From contig JANOWJ010000202.1 of assembly GCA_031417835.1 (NCBI GenBank), positions 1-38,044 on the forward strand: a stretch of DNA of 38,044 bases, given 5' to 3'. The DNA is from JADJLQ01 sp031417835 (GTDB lineage Bacteria > Bacteroidota > Bacteroidia > Chitinophagales > Saprospiraceae). This document shows positions 16,417 through 23,422 of this stretch, one piece after another (the first letter of the stretch is position 1; each line of letters starts with the position of its first letter). Below the pieces are notes generated by a model. The model did no database searches. It saw nothing but the letters and a program-made list of their open reading frames with translations, and was not told where the DNA came from. The translations under genes were made by a program, and so were the position numbers.

Positions 16417-17949
16417 ATGTCAAAAATTCGTATCCGTTCAGCCCTCATTTCAGTGTTCCATAAAGAAGGATTAGATGCAATTCTTCATAAATTGTCAGAT
16501 CTGGGTGTAGTATTATACTCCACAGGAGGGACCCACCAGTTTATCCAAAGCCTGGGCATCGAAGTCATCAGTGTGGAGGAGCTGACCGGTTTTGCTTCGA
16601 TCTTGGATGGAAGAGTAAAGACATTACACCCCAAAATATTTGGCGGTATACTGGCCAAAAGAGATGAAAGCCATCTCGCCCAATTAGAGGCTCAAGAGAT
16701 CCCTGAGATCGACCTCGTGATTGTGGACCTTTATCCATTTGAAAAAACGGTCAGCACAACCAAAAACGAGTCAGAAATTATTGAAAAAATTGACATTGGC
16801 GGTATATCGCTCGTACGCGCGGCGGCCAAAAATTTTAAAGATGTAGTTATCGTTCCATCGCAATCTGATTATGGCTTTCTGGCCGAATTATTGGCTTCCA
16901 AAGAAGGCCACTCGGAATTGATCGATAGAAAATATCTCGCGACTCGAGCTTTTCAGGTTTCATCGCACTATGATACTCAGATCTTTAAATATTTTAATGA
17001 AGCAGGGCTTGTGGCTAGTTTTCAAGAATCAGCATTATTGGATTTTAACTTGAGATATGGCGAAAACCCACATCAGACGGCAGCTTTCTTTGGAAAATTA
17101 GATCAGCTCGTCCATCAGATCCAGGGAAAAGAATTATCCTACAACAATCTAGTTGACATCGATGCTGCGATCTGGCTCATGAAAGATATGACCGCATTTG
17201 GGCCGGGAGTCGCTATCCTCAAACATACCAATGTGTGTGGCATGGCTAGCCGCTCTACACTCCTTGATGCCTGGAAAGACGCTCTGGCCGGTGATCCAAT
17301 CTCCGCATTTGGAGGTGTGATCATATCCAATACACCCATTGACCTCGAGACTGCGGCAGAGATTGATAAACTATTTTATGAAGTATTGATAGCACCTGAT
17401 TTTGCAGAAAATGCTTTAGAAATCTTGCAAAAAAAGAAAAATAGAATCGTATTAAAACTCAATCGATGGCCTGAAGAGCAATTTCAGTTTAAAAGTCTTT
17501 TGCAAGGTATTATTCGCCAGGATAGAGATCTGCAGGTCGTCACCCAGGCTCAGATGAAAAGTGTCACTTCGACACAATGTGATGCCCCTGGTATCCAAGA
17601 TCTGATCTATGCCAATATATTAGCTAAACACCTTAAGTCCAACGCTATAGCTCTGGTCCACCATACTCAATTGATAGGGATGGGGTGCGGTCAGACTAGC
17701 AGGGTAGATGCATTATTACAAGCTATTGCCAAAGCAAAACATTTTGGCTTCACATCTTTACTGAAAGGTGCCGCTATGGCCTCTGAAGCATTTTTTCCAT
17801 TCCCGGATTGTGTTCAAATCGCTTATGAAGCCGGCATCCAATCGGTCATTCAACCAGGAGGATCTGTAAAAGATAAAGAAAGTATTGCCTATTGTGAAAA
17901 TCATCAAATGGCGATGTATCTCAGTGATATCCGTCATTTCAAACATTGA
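16417..17949 (+). CDS. purH: Bifunctional AICAR formyltransferase/IMP cyclohydrolase
   Basis: A 510-residue enzyme for the last two steps of IMP synthesis, formylation of AICAR and ring closure. The N-terminal MGS-like cyclohydrolase domain (about 1-190) shows LYSTGGTHQFI, DGRVKTLHPKIFGGILA and VDLYPFEKTV. The C-terminal AICARFT domain shows LRYGENPHQTAAFF, ILKHTNVCGMA (the Lys-His pair of the active site), GDPISAFGGVI and the terminal FPFPDCVQIAYEAG, QPGGSVKDKES and IRHFKH. Both domains are complete and the length is normal. Its stop is 14 bases before the coaX ATG, so purH, coaX and the outer membrane gene probably share a transcript. Confidence 0.97.
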   Translation: MSKIRIRSALISVFHKEGLDAILHKLSDLGVVLYSTGGTHQFIQSLGIEVISVEELTGFASILDGRVKTLHPKIFGGILAKRDESHLAQLEAQEIPEIDLVIVDLYPFEKTVSTTKNESEIIEKIDIGGISLVRAAAKNFKDVVIVPSQSDYGFLAELLASKEGHSELIDRKYLATRAFQVSSHYDTQIFKYFNEAGLVASFQESALLDFNLRYGENPHQTAAFFGKLDQLVHQIQGKELSYNNLVDIDAAIWLMKDMTAFGPGVAILKHTNVCGMASRSTLLDAWKDALAGDPISAFGGVIISNTPIDLETAAEIDKLFYEVLIAPDFAENALEILQKKKNRIVLKLNRWPEEQFQFKSLLQGIIRQDRDLQVVTQAQMKSVTSTQCDAPGIQDLIYANILAKHLKSNAIALVHHTQLIGMGCGQTSRVDALLQAIAKAKHFGFTSLLKGAAMASEAFFPFPDCVQIAYEAGIQSVIQPGGSVKDKESIAYCENHQMAMYLSDIRHFKH

Positions 17950-17963
17950 ACGGTCCTGCCGCG

Positions 17964-18698
17964 ATGAATTATTTCCTTTGTATCGATGTAGGGAATAGCC
18001 TGTGCAAGCTCGCTGTGTTTTATAATAATCGATTGGTTTTGTCAAAAAGCCTGCCTGATCTCAATCTTACTCTTGTAAAGACACTTTTTATTCAATTTCC
18101 TATTCAACATACGATCCTGTGCCAGGTTAAATCCATTAAGAATAGTATTAAAAATTACTTAAAGAAAAATTCCGAATATCGGGAGATGAGCCTGACGCTC
18201 AGGCTCCCAGTCAAAATCAAGTACCATACTCCCTCTACTTTGGGTAAGGATAGACTCGCAGCAGTTTGTGGAGCTGTGCGTTTACATTCAGGATTTGACT
18301 TACTGGTCATCGGCATTGGTACTTGTATCACATATGACCTAGTCACCTCAGATCACCATTTTATCGGCGGAAGTATATCTCCGGGATTAGACATGAGATT
18401 AAAATCGATGCATCAGTTTACAGCCAGATTGCCTGAAGTACAAAAAAACCTAAGGGTAAGCCTGACGGGTAAAAACACAGTGGCAGCACTGCAAGCCGGA
18501 GCACTATGGGGTATACAAGCAGAGATCAGTGGTATGATCAAGCTTTACCAGCCCCAATATCCTAAACTCAAAGTAATCCTATTTGGAGGAGGGTCGGAAT
18601 TTTATAAAAATAGGCTTAAAAAAGCGATATTTGCGCACCCAAATTTGGTGATTCTGGGCTTAAAAGAGATCCTTTCATTCAATGTACAGACTATTTAG
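17964..18698 (+). CDS. coaX: Type III pantothenate kinase
   Basis: A 244-residue type III pantothenate kinase, the first step of coenzyme A synthesis. I chose the ATG at 17964 (MNYFLCIDVGNS) because the ASKHA phosphate-1 motif IDVGNS must lie at the very N-terminus. A TTG at 17946 would overlap the purH stop. Other marks are LGKDRLAAVCGA, with the Asp/Arg pair of the family motif, IGIGTCITYDLV, and GGSISPGLDMRLKSMHQFTARLP. It sits 14 bases after purH and overlaps the next gene by 17 bases. The coaX-outer membrane gene order is one I recall from other Bacteroidota, which supports the call. Slightly short but complete. Confidence 0.95.
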   Translation: MNYFLCIDVGNSLCKLAVFYNNRLVLSKSLPDLNLTLVKTLFIQFPIQHTILCQVKSIKNSIKNYLKKNSEYREMSLTLRLPVKIKYHTPSTLGKDRLAAVCGAVRLHSGFDLLVIGIGTCITYDLVTSDHHFIGGSISPGLDMRLKSMHQFTARLPEVQKNLRVSLTGKNTVAALQAGALWGIQAEISGMIKLYQPQYPKLKVILFGGGSEFYKNRLKKAIFAHPNLVILGLKEILSFNVQTI

Positions 18699-20016
18699 CA
18701 TCCTATTTGTCCTGATTGTGGCTTGTTCAGTCACGGCCCATGCTCAGGAAAAACCCAGAGAATACTCGCCCTATACAAGATTTGGAATTGGCGATTTAGC
18801 AGATCCTAATTTTGTCACAATCAGCCAATTAGGAGGTATAGCTGCAGGATTTTCTGATCGAAATATCCTTAATCCCGCCAATCCTGCCTCATTAGGTGCT
18901 TTGAGAAATGCCGCTTTTGAGGTGGGTGTCAGTACAAAATTTACCACGCTTACAGATGGTACCCTGCGTTCACCATTTTTTGGCGGTGGCTTGGATTATT
19001 TGGCTCTAGGTCTACCTATATATAATTCGATCAATGAAGCATTGGACCGAGTCCAACGCAAAGTCCATATCGGTACTATGTTTGCACTCAAGCCATATAG
19101 TCACGTGGGCTATGATATATCTCAGCGTGACAGTCTACCCGGAACAGGTCTATACGATAGTCGATTTACTGGCAATGGGGGTACCTATGAATTTAAATGG
19201 TCTAATGGCTTTGAGTATAATAATTTTTCTGTTGGAGTTGGATTAGGCTACCTTTTTGGTAAAATGTCTTACCGGCGTACGCTTGACCTATTATCCGTAC
19301 CGCTGCCTTATAGTACGGTATTGTTAGACGAAATCTCCATGAAAGGCTTGCGATGGAATACCGGTGTACAATATAAATTTAATTTAGAGAAGCTCGCCCC
19401 GGGTGAAATAGAATCGTCAAAGTATTTGACTATTGGTATATATGGCCAGGGTAATCAATCTTTTAAGACTATCAGTAGCCATGCAGCCCGCAGGCAGCTG
19501 CTCACCTCTAGTCAGACCGGTATCATCGATACCTTGCGGAACGAAACAGATCTTTCTGGTACGGGTACTTTGCCCGGTGAAATTCATGCTGGATTTTATT
19601 ATAATCATAAATACAAATTGCAGTTTGGTGCTCAAATGAGTTTGATCTCATGGTCTAACTATAATAATACCGCCAAACCGGAGCTTTTAAAAAACTCTTC
19701 TCAGTTTTCAATGGGGGTAGCGTATTGCCCTGATATTGAGTCGATTAATAGCTTTTTAGAACGAGTGACTTATCGGCTAGGCGCAAAATTTGGCAATGAT
19801 CCAAGGTCTTTTGATTCCAAACAAATCAGTAGTAACTTGATCAGTCTGGGTATAGCCATGCCTTTTATATTTCAACGCAAAGTATCTTTTGCCAACGTGG
19901 CTGTCGAAATGGGCAATGTGGGTATAAAAAATAAATTGAATAATAAATTTGTACAGATTAAGCTCGGATTTACACTCAACGATGACAGTTGGTTTTTGAA
20001 AAGTAAATACGATTAA
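18682..20016 (+). CDS. Outer membrane beta-barrel protein encoded next to coaX
   Basis: A 444-residue protein with a clear signal peptide (cleavage likely after AHA, before QEK). It begins YSPYTRFGIGDLADPNF, followed by alternating hydrophobic strands with aromatic ends typical of an outer membrane barrel. The segment NPANPASLGALRNAAFEVGV resembles the N-terminal region of FadL/OmpP1 and PorV-like barrels, and a PorV/FadL-like fold is my best guess. Strand-like repeats run to the C-terminus (IKLGFTLNDDSWFLKSKYD-like end). Its ATG lies inside the last 17 bases of coaX, so translation is coupled. Function is not known. A lipid or hydrophobic-solute channel is possible. Confidence 0.78.
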   Translation: MYRLFSILFVLIVACSVTAHAQEKPREYSPYTRFGIGDLADPNFVTISQLGGIAAGFSDRNILNPANPASLGALRNAAFEVGVSTKFTTLTDGTLRSPFFGGGLDYLALGLPIYNSINEALDRVQRKVHIGTMFALKPYSHVGYDISQRDSLPGTGLYDSRFTGNGGTYEFKWSNGFEYNNFSVGVGLGYLFGKMSYRRTLDLLSVPLPYSTVLLDEISMKGLRWNTGVQYKFNLEKLAPGEIESSKYLTIGIYGQGNQSFKTISSHAARRQLLTSSQTGIIDTLRNETDLSGTGTLPGEIHAGFYYNHKYKLQFGAQMSLISWSNYNNTAKPELLKNSSQFSMGVAYCPDIESINSFLERVTYRLGAKFGNDPRSFDSKQISSNLISLGIAMPFIFQRKVSFANVAVEMGNVGIKNKLNNKFVQIKLGFTLNDDSWFLKSKYD

Positions 20017-20031
20017 AAATCCAATTAAGGA

Positions 20032-20334
20032 TTATGATGGGTCGATCAGTTTATTGATCTGAGTCTTAAGTTCATGACTACTGGGCACCCCAGCTACTCT
20101 CCAGTACAGTTTGCTTTTTTTAAAGAGCAAGATAGTAGGGACAGCATTGACCTGATACTTTTCAGCGAGCGTCTTGTTTTTATCAATGTCGATTTTATAT
20201 ATTTTTAACCGGTCATCATAGTCTTCTTTGAGTTGTTCGATCATAGGAGCCATCATCTTACATGGCCCACACCACAGTGCATGAAAGTCAATGAGGACCG
20301 GTGTATCCTGGTCTATTAATTTAGAAAATTGCAT
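20032..20334 (-). CDS. trxA: Thioredoxin
   Basis: A 100-residue single-domain thioredoxin that reduces protein disulfides in the cytoplasm. The active site WCGPC is at 21-25, preceded by DFHALWCGPCKMMAP, with the cis-proline motif NAVPTILLFK and the C-terminal GVPSSHELKTQI. Full length, no signal peptide. It is convergent with the outer membrane gene (15-base gap) and divergent from the FKBP gene. It is probably transcribed alone. It may be one of several thioredoxins, so the symbol is by family. Confidence 0.93.
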   Translation of the reverse strand: MQFSKLIDQDTPVLIDFHALWCGPCKMMAPMIEQLKEDYDDRLKIYKIDIDKNKTLAEKYQVNAVPTILLFKKSKLYWRVAGVPSSHELKTQINKLIDPS

Positions 20335-20385
20335 AATGATATGTCAACACCTATTTAATGCAACTGGTTCTATAAAATAAAAGAA

Positions 20386-20393
20386 GATTTTTG
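20386..20393 (+). promoter_or_regulatory. Weak -7 promoter candidate for the FKBP lipoprotein gene
   Basis: GATTTTTG is one mismatch from TAnnTTTG and is followed by CGGCTAAA, much like the serC element followed by CGGCTCTAAA. It ends 21 bases before the ATG at 20415. Confidence 0.3.
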
Positions 20394-20414
20394 CGGCTAA
20401 ATTTAAAAAACAAC

Positions 20415-21020
20415 ATGAACAAAGCGATTTTTATAGTAATAATGACTCTTTTAGCCGCTGCATGCCAGAATAAAAAGGCTGAGCAAGTAGTCGTGACTGA
20501 ATCCGCTCCTGCAGTAGAGGCAACTCCTGCTCCCGCGGCTCCTGTAGCTACGATAGATGAAGCCCTTTTCTCAACTCCTCTAGGAGCCAAATTAAAGGCC
20601 GACTTTAACCCTAATCCCGTCAGTCAAGCCGCTAAAGACCAAAACATCATCATCGAATATGCACTCAAAAACAATCTTGATGTAAAACGCACTGCTTCTG
20701 GACTTTACTATGTCCTAGAAAAAGAAGGAAAAGGTACATCACCAAAACCTGAAAATAGAGTATCTACTCATTACAAAGGTTACCTATTGGATGGAACAGA
20801 ATTTGACAGCAGTCATAAAAGAGGCAAACCAGCAGATTTCGGAGTTACTGAGGTAGTGCCTGGCTGGACTGAAGCTCTTCTTATGATGAAACCAGGAGGT
20901 AAGGTAAAACTGCTGATTCCGTCTATACTCGGATGGGGCCAAGGCGGTACTCCCGGTGGACCTATCGGACCTAATACAGTGACCGCTTTTGATATGGAGC
21001 TGGTGAAAATAGTACAGTAA
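20415..21020 (+). CDS. FKBP-type peptidyl-prolyl isomerase lipoprotein
   Basis: A 201-residue exported peptidyl-prolyl cis-trans isomerase. The start is the ATG at 20415 (MNKAIFIVIM). A TTG further upstream lies in the promoter region. The lipobox LAAAC gives lipid-anchored Cys18, then an Ala/Pro/Val-rich linker (about 25-50), a helical segment, and the FKBP domain from about residue 95 to the end: TASGLYYVLEKEGKG, STHYKGYLLDGTEFDSS, VVPGWTEALLMMKPGGKVKLLIPS, and a final FDMELVKI. It likely helps fold envelope or outer membrane proteins. It is a single-gene unit ended by a strong terminator. Confidence 0.93.
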   Translation: MNKAIFIVIMTLLAAACQNKKAEQVVVTESAPAVEATPAPAAPVATIDEALFSTPLGAKLKADFNPNPVSQAAKDQNIIIEYALKNNLDVKRTASGLYYVLEKEGKGTSPKPENRVSTHYKGYLLDGTEFDSSHKRGKPADFGVTEVVPGWTEALLMMKPGGKVKLLIPSILGWGQGGTPGGPIGPNTVTAFDMELVKIVQ

Positions 21021-21040
21021 GATTAAATCCCACTGTGGTA

Positions 21041-21076
21041 AAAAAACCTGAAGTGACTACTTCAGGTTTTTTTTTT
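21041..21076 (+). terminator. Rho-independent terminator after the FKBP gene
   Basis: A perfect 9-base-pair stem, ACCTGAAGT (21046-21054) and ACTTCAGGT (21059-21067), with loop GACT, is followed by a run of ten T (21067-21076) and preceded by an A-run. It is a textbook intrinsic terminator and could work in both directions. Confidence 0.93.
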
Positions 21077-21217
21077 ATATCAATTTATAAGTGAATTAGC
21101 ATGAGATTCATCACCTTTATAATTATAAAAGTTATTGCTCGAGTAATTTGATTCTAACCTACAGTTTGTAAATCACCGAAGTATTATCCAACACCTGTTC
21201 AACAATACAAACTAGCA

Positions 21218-21781
21218 ATGATACCAGACGAATTTAGAGTAACGATACATATGGTTTCGAGTCTTGACGGCTTTATCGCAAAAAAAGACAATAGCGTTTC
21301 GTGGTTTGAAACAAAGGACAACTACGACAACGGAATTATTGAACAAGATCCTGAAGAATTTCTTAAAAAAATAGACTGCTATGTAATGGGAGCACGGACA
21401 TATGAGCTTGCCTTAGAACTCTCAAAATCTTATGGTTGGGCATACGGAGAGAAGCCGACTATCGTAACTCACAGAAACTTACCTAATGTCAGAAAGACTA
21501 TTGACTTTTTTTCAGGAGATTTGAACTTACTTGTAAACGAACGACTAAAGCCTTACTATAAAAATGTTTGGGTTGTTGGCGGTTCAGTTCTTGCTAAAGC
21601 TTTCATTCAGTTAAAATTGGCAGACGAAATCCGAGTATCCATTTTGCCAATCATGTTAGGGGATGGGACACTATTTTTTGACTACATTGGACTAGAACAA
21701 GCATTGCATCTGAAAGATATGTCAGCCCACAAAAACGGCATGGTTGAATTATGGTATGAAATAAAAAAAGAGTATAAATAA
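21218..21781 (+). CDS. Dihydrofolate reductase-family (RibD C-terminal-like) protein
   Basis: A 187-residue protein of the DHFR/RibD C-terminal domain family. It begins VTIHMVSSLDGFIAKKDN and has CYVMGARTYELAL, VWVVGGSVLAKAFIQLKLADEIRVSILPIMLGDG and a C-terminal MVELWYEIK. The VVGG...LADE...PIMLGDG pattern is the usual NADPH-binding half of these proteins. It is not FolA, and the substrate is unknown; an NADPH-dependent reductase role is assumed by family. It stands alone between two intrinsic terminators. By eye it prefers GAC, AAC and GGA codons more than its neighbours, so recent gain by transfer is possible. Confidence 0.87.
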   Translation: MIPDEFRVTIHMVSSLDGFIAKKDNSVSWFETKDNYDNGIIEQDPEEFLKKIDCYVMGARTYELALELSKSYGWAYGEKPTIVTHRNLPNVRKTIDFFSGDLNLLVNERLKPYYKNVWVVGGSVLAKAFIQLKLADEIRVSILPIMLGDGTLFFDYIGLEQALHLKDMSAHKNGMVELWYEIKKEYK

Positions 21782-21810
21782 CTACGCCTAATTAACTACC
21801 AGACAGAAGC

Positions 21811-21831
21811 ACTGCTCGTAAGAGCGGTTTT
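21811..21831 (+). terminator. Intrinsic terminator after the DHFR-family gene
   Basis: A 7-base-pair stem, ACTGCTC and GAGCGGT (one T-G pair), closes a GTAA tetraloop and is followed by TTTT (21828-21831), 30 bases after the stop codon. The T-run is short, so strength is uncertain. Confidence 0.6.
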
Positions 21832-21908
21832 CGTCAGGCTTTGTGACGCCTCTGATCCTAACTAGGAATGAAATGCAAAAAGTCTTTGAGTCCTTCTTCA
21901 AATATTAT

Positions 21909-22853
21909 TCATTTATAAGCCGCTGCGATCTTTTCTGCCAACTCAAGTCCTATAGCGGCTTGAGCCTCTGCTGATGATCCTCCTATATGCGGGGATAAAG
22001 AAATTTTTGCATGAGCCAGTAATCTAGGATCTGGGGTAGGTTCATTGATAAATGCATCTATACCTGCACCGCCCAGACGGCCATCGTTGAGCGCTTCGAT
22101 CAATGCAACTTCATCTATTACTCCTCCTCTGGCGGTATTGATGATACAAGCACCTTTTTTCATTTGTGCCATTTCATCTGTTCCTAGTATCGGCTTTTGA
22201 CGCGAAGGCACATGCAGCGAGATATAATCGGATGTAGCTAACAGATGATCCATTGAGACAGTCGCGATCTCTATCGACAGTTCTTGATCAAGGATATTCA
22301 TCTTGAGTTTGGCAGTTGAGATCATCGGATCCACTGCGACGACTTCCATACCTATTCCTAAGGCCATTTTTGCCAGTTCTTGACCGATCCGACCAAATCC
22401 TATGATGCCCAAAGTCTTGCCATATAATTGGAAGCCTCCTGAATATTTTTTCTTCAACCCATTAAAATCAGCCCCTTCTTTTCGCATCTGGTCATTTGAC
22501 ATTTGAAGCATCCGAGAAAGCGAAAACATATGAGCCATAGCCAGTTCGGCTACTGCCCTGGATGACGCATTGGGCGTATTGATGACGGTGATACCTTTAT
22601 CTTTGGCATAGTCCACATCGATATTATCCATACCTACACCACCGCGGGCTATGATTTTTAGATGTGGGCACGCGTCGATAAGGTCTTTTCGCACCTTGGT
22701 CGCACTGCGTACGATAAGGACCTCATAATCTTTGAGGGCTTCGATCAAGTCTACCTGCTCTACTTTTTTAGTCTCTACATAAAACCCGGCAGCTTCCAGG
22801 GCGATCTTGCCATCAGATTCAATGCCGTCATTAGCCAAAATTCTTTTGTACAT
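21909..22853 (-). CDS. serA: D-3-phosphoglycerate dehydrogenase-like D-2-hydroxyacid dehydrogenase
   Basis: A 314-residue NAD-dependent dehydrogenase, most likely 3-phosphoglycerate dehydrogenase, the first step of serine synthesis. It has LIVRSATKVRKDLID, GVGMDNIDVDYAKDKGI, Rossmann loop GIIGFGRIGQELA, catalytic Arg in NTARGGVIDE, Glu in the INEPTPDP region, and catalytic His in LSPHIGGSSAEAQ. It is the short form without a C-terminal ACT domain. I start it at the ATG at 22853 (MYKRILAND). An ATG at 22865 (MEKIMYKR) is possible, and a longer reading to 22916 is unlikely. A near match to the -7 element (TTTATTTG, minus strand) lies just upstream. The substrate call rests on overall similarity and on serC being present. 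Confidence 0.87.
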   Translation of the reverse strand: MYKRILANDGIESDGKIALEAAGFYVETKKVEQVDLIEALKDYEVLIVRSATKVRKDLIDACPHLKIIARGGVGMDNIDVDYAKDKGITVINTPNASSRAVAELAMAHMFSLSRMLQMSNDQMRKEGADFNGLKKKYSGGFQLYGKTLGIIGFGRIGQELAKMALGIGMEVVAVDPMISTAKLKMNILDQELSIEIATVSMDHLLATSDYISLHVPSRQKPILGTDEMAQMKKGACIINTARGGVIDEVALIEALNDGRLGGAGIDAFINEPTPDPRLLAHAKISLSPHIGGSSAEAQAAIGLELAEKIAAAYK

Positions 22854-22948
22854 TATTTTTTCCATTGGGACTGCAAATAAAGGCTTATTTGGGCAATTCC
22901 AATAACCATAAATCATTCAAAAGATTAGTCTCCAACTGGGGCGTAGTC

Positions 22949-23323
22949 CTAATTGTTTTTTGGAGCAGGTGCAGACTTAGTTTCACACACTTTAAGCTTC
23001 ATTTTGAGCTCAAGATTTTCTTCGATGAGTGCATTGATCTCTTTGTCTTTAATGCCAATAGCGGATTGAAGATCTATTATTTTTTCTTGATTTTCATCAG
23101 TATTCACTTGATCTGTTGAGCTGGATGTAGGCTTCGTATTTTTTTGGGTGGGAGTAGATATGCTAACAGCATTTTTGGCTTTTTGGAATAAGTTTTTTAC
23201 ATTTTGCAAGCCATCTTGACCATTATAGTAGGATGCGCCCAGGTAAGCCAAGGGAGCCAAAATGATCATAAATAGTGCAAATCTGAAGCATCCGGTAGTT
23301 TTATAAGGTCTGCTAGTGGCCAT
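22949..23323 (-). CDS. Small membrane-anchored coiled-coil protein, unknown
   Basis: A 124-residue protein I cannot assign to a family. It has a short basic N-terminus, one transmembrane helix at about 13-32 (CFRFALFMIILAPLAYLGAS), a Ser/Thr/Asn/Lys-rich linker (about 50-80), and a heptad-like helical segment at about 82-113 (KIIDLQSAIGIKDKEINALI, then EENLELKMKL), ending in a Pro/Lys tail. It is probably anchored in the inner membrane with a periplasmic coiled coil. An exact -7 element lies just upstream at 23346-23353, so it is expressed on its own. The gene is bounded by recG and the serA-like gene on the same strand. Confidence 0.72.
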   Translation of the reverse strand: MATSRPYKTTGCFRFALFMIILAPLAYLGASYYNGQDGLQNVKNLFQKAKNAVSISTPTQKNTKPTSSSTDQVNTDENQEKIIDLQSAIGIKDKEINALIEENLELKMKLKVCETKSAPAPKNN

Positions 23324-23345
23324 GATAAATAAATTTTTATACTTC

Positions 23346-23353
23346 CAAAATTA
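23346..23353 (-). promoter_or_regulatory. Candidate -7 promoter element for the small coiled-coil protein gene
   Basis: The minus strand reads TAATTTTG, an exact TAnnTTTG match, 22 bases before the ATG at 23323. It is the same octamer as the purH element. Confidence 0.45.
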
Positions 23354-23422
23354 AAAGCTATCCGCTCGATTTAAGGCATAATATATATCAATAAGAAGAA
23401 ATAAACGACAGAAGACCCGACA

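Noticed and set aside
20017..20031. Small hairpin AATCC/GGATT around the stops of the outer membrane and thioredoxin genes
   Set aside because: Five base pairs with no T-run are too weak to call a terminator.
22854..22916. Longer N-terminus of the serA-like gene
   Set aside because: The extra residues are not seen in the family, and a near -7 element lies within the stretch.
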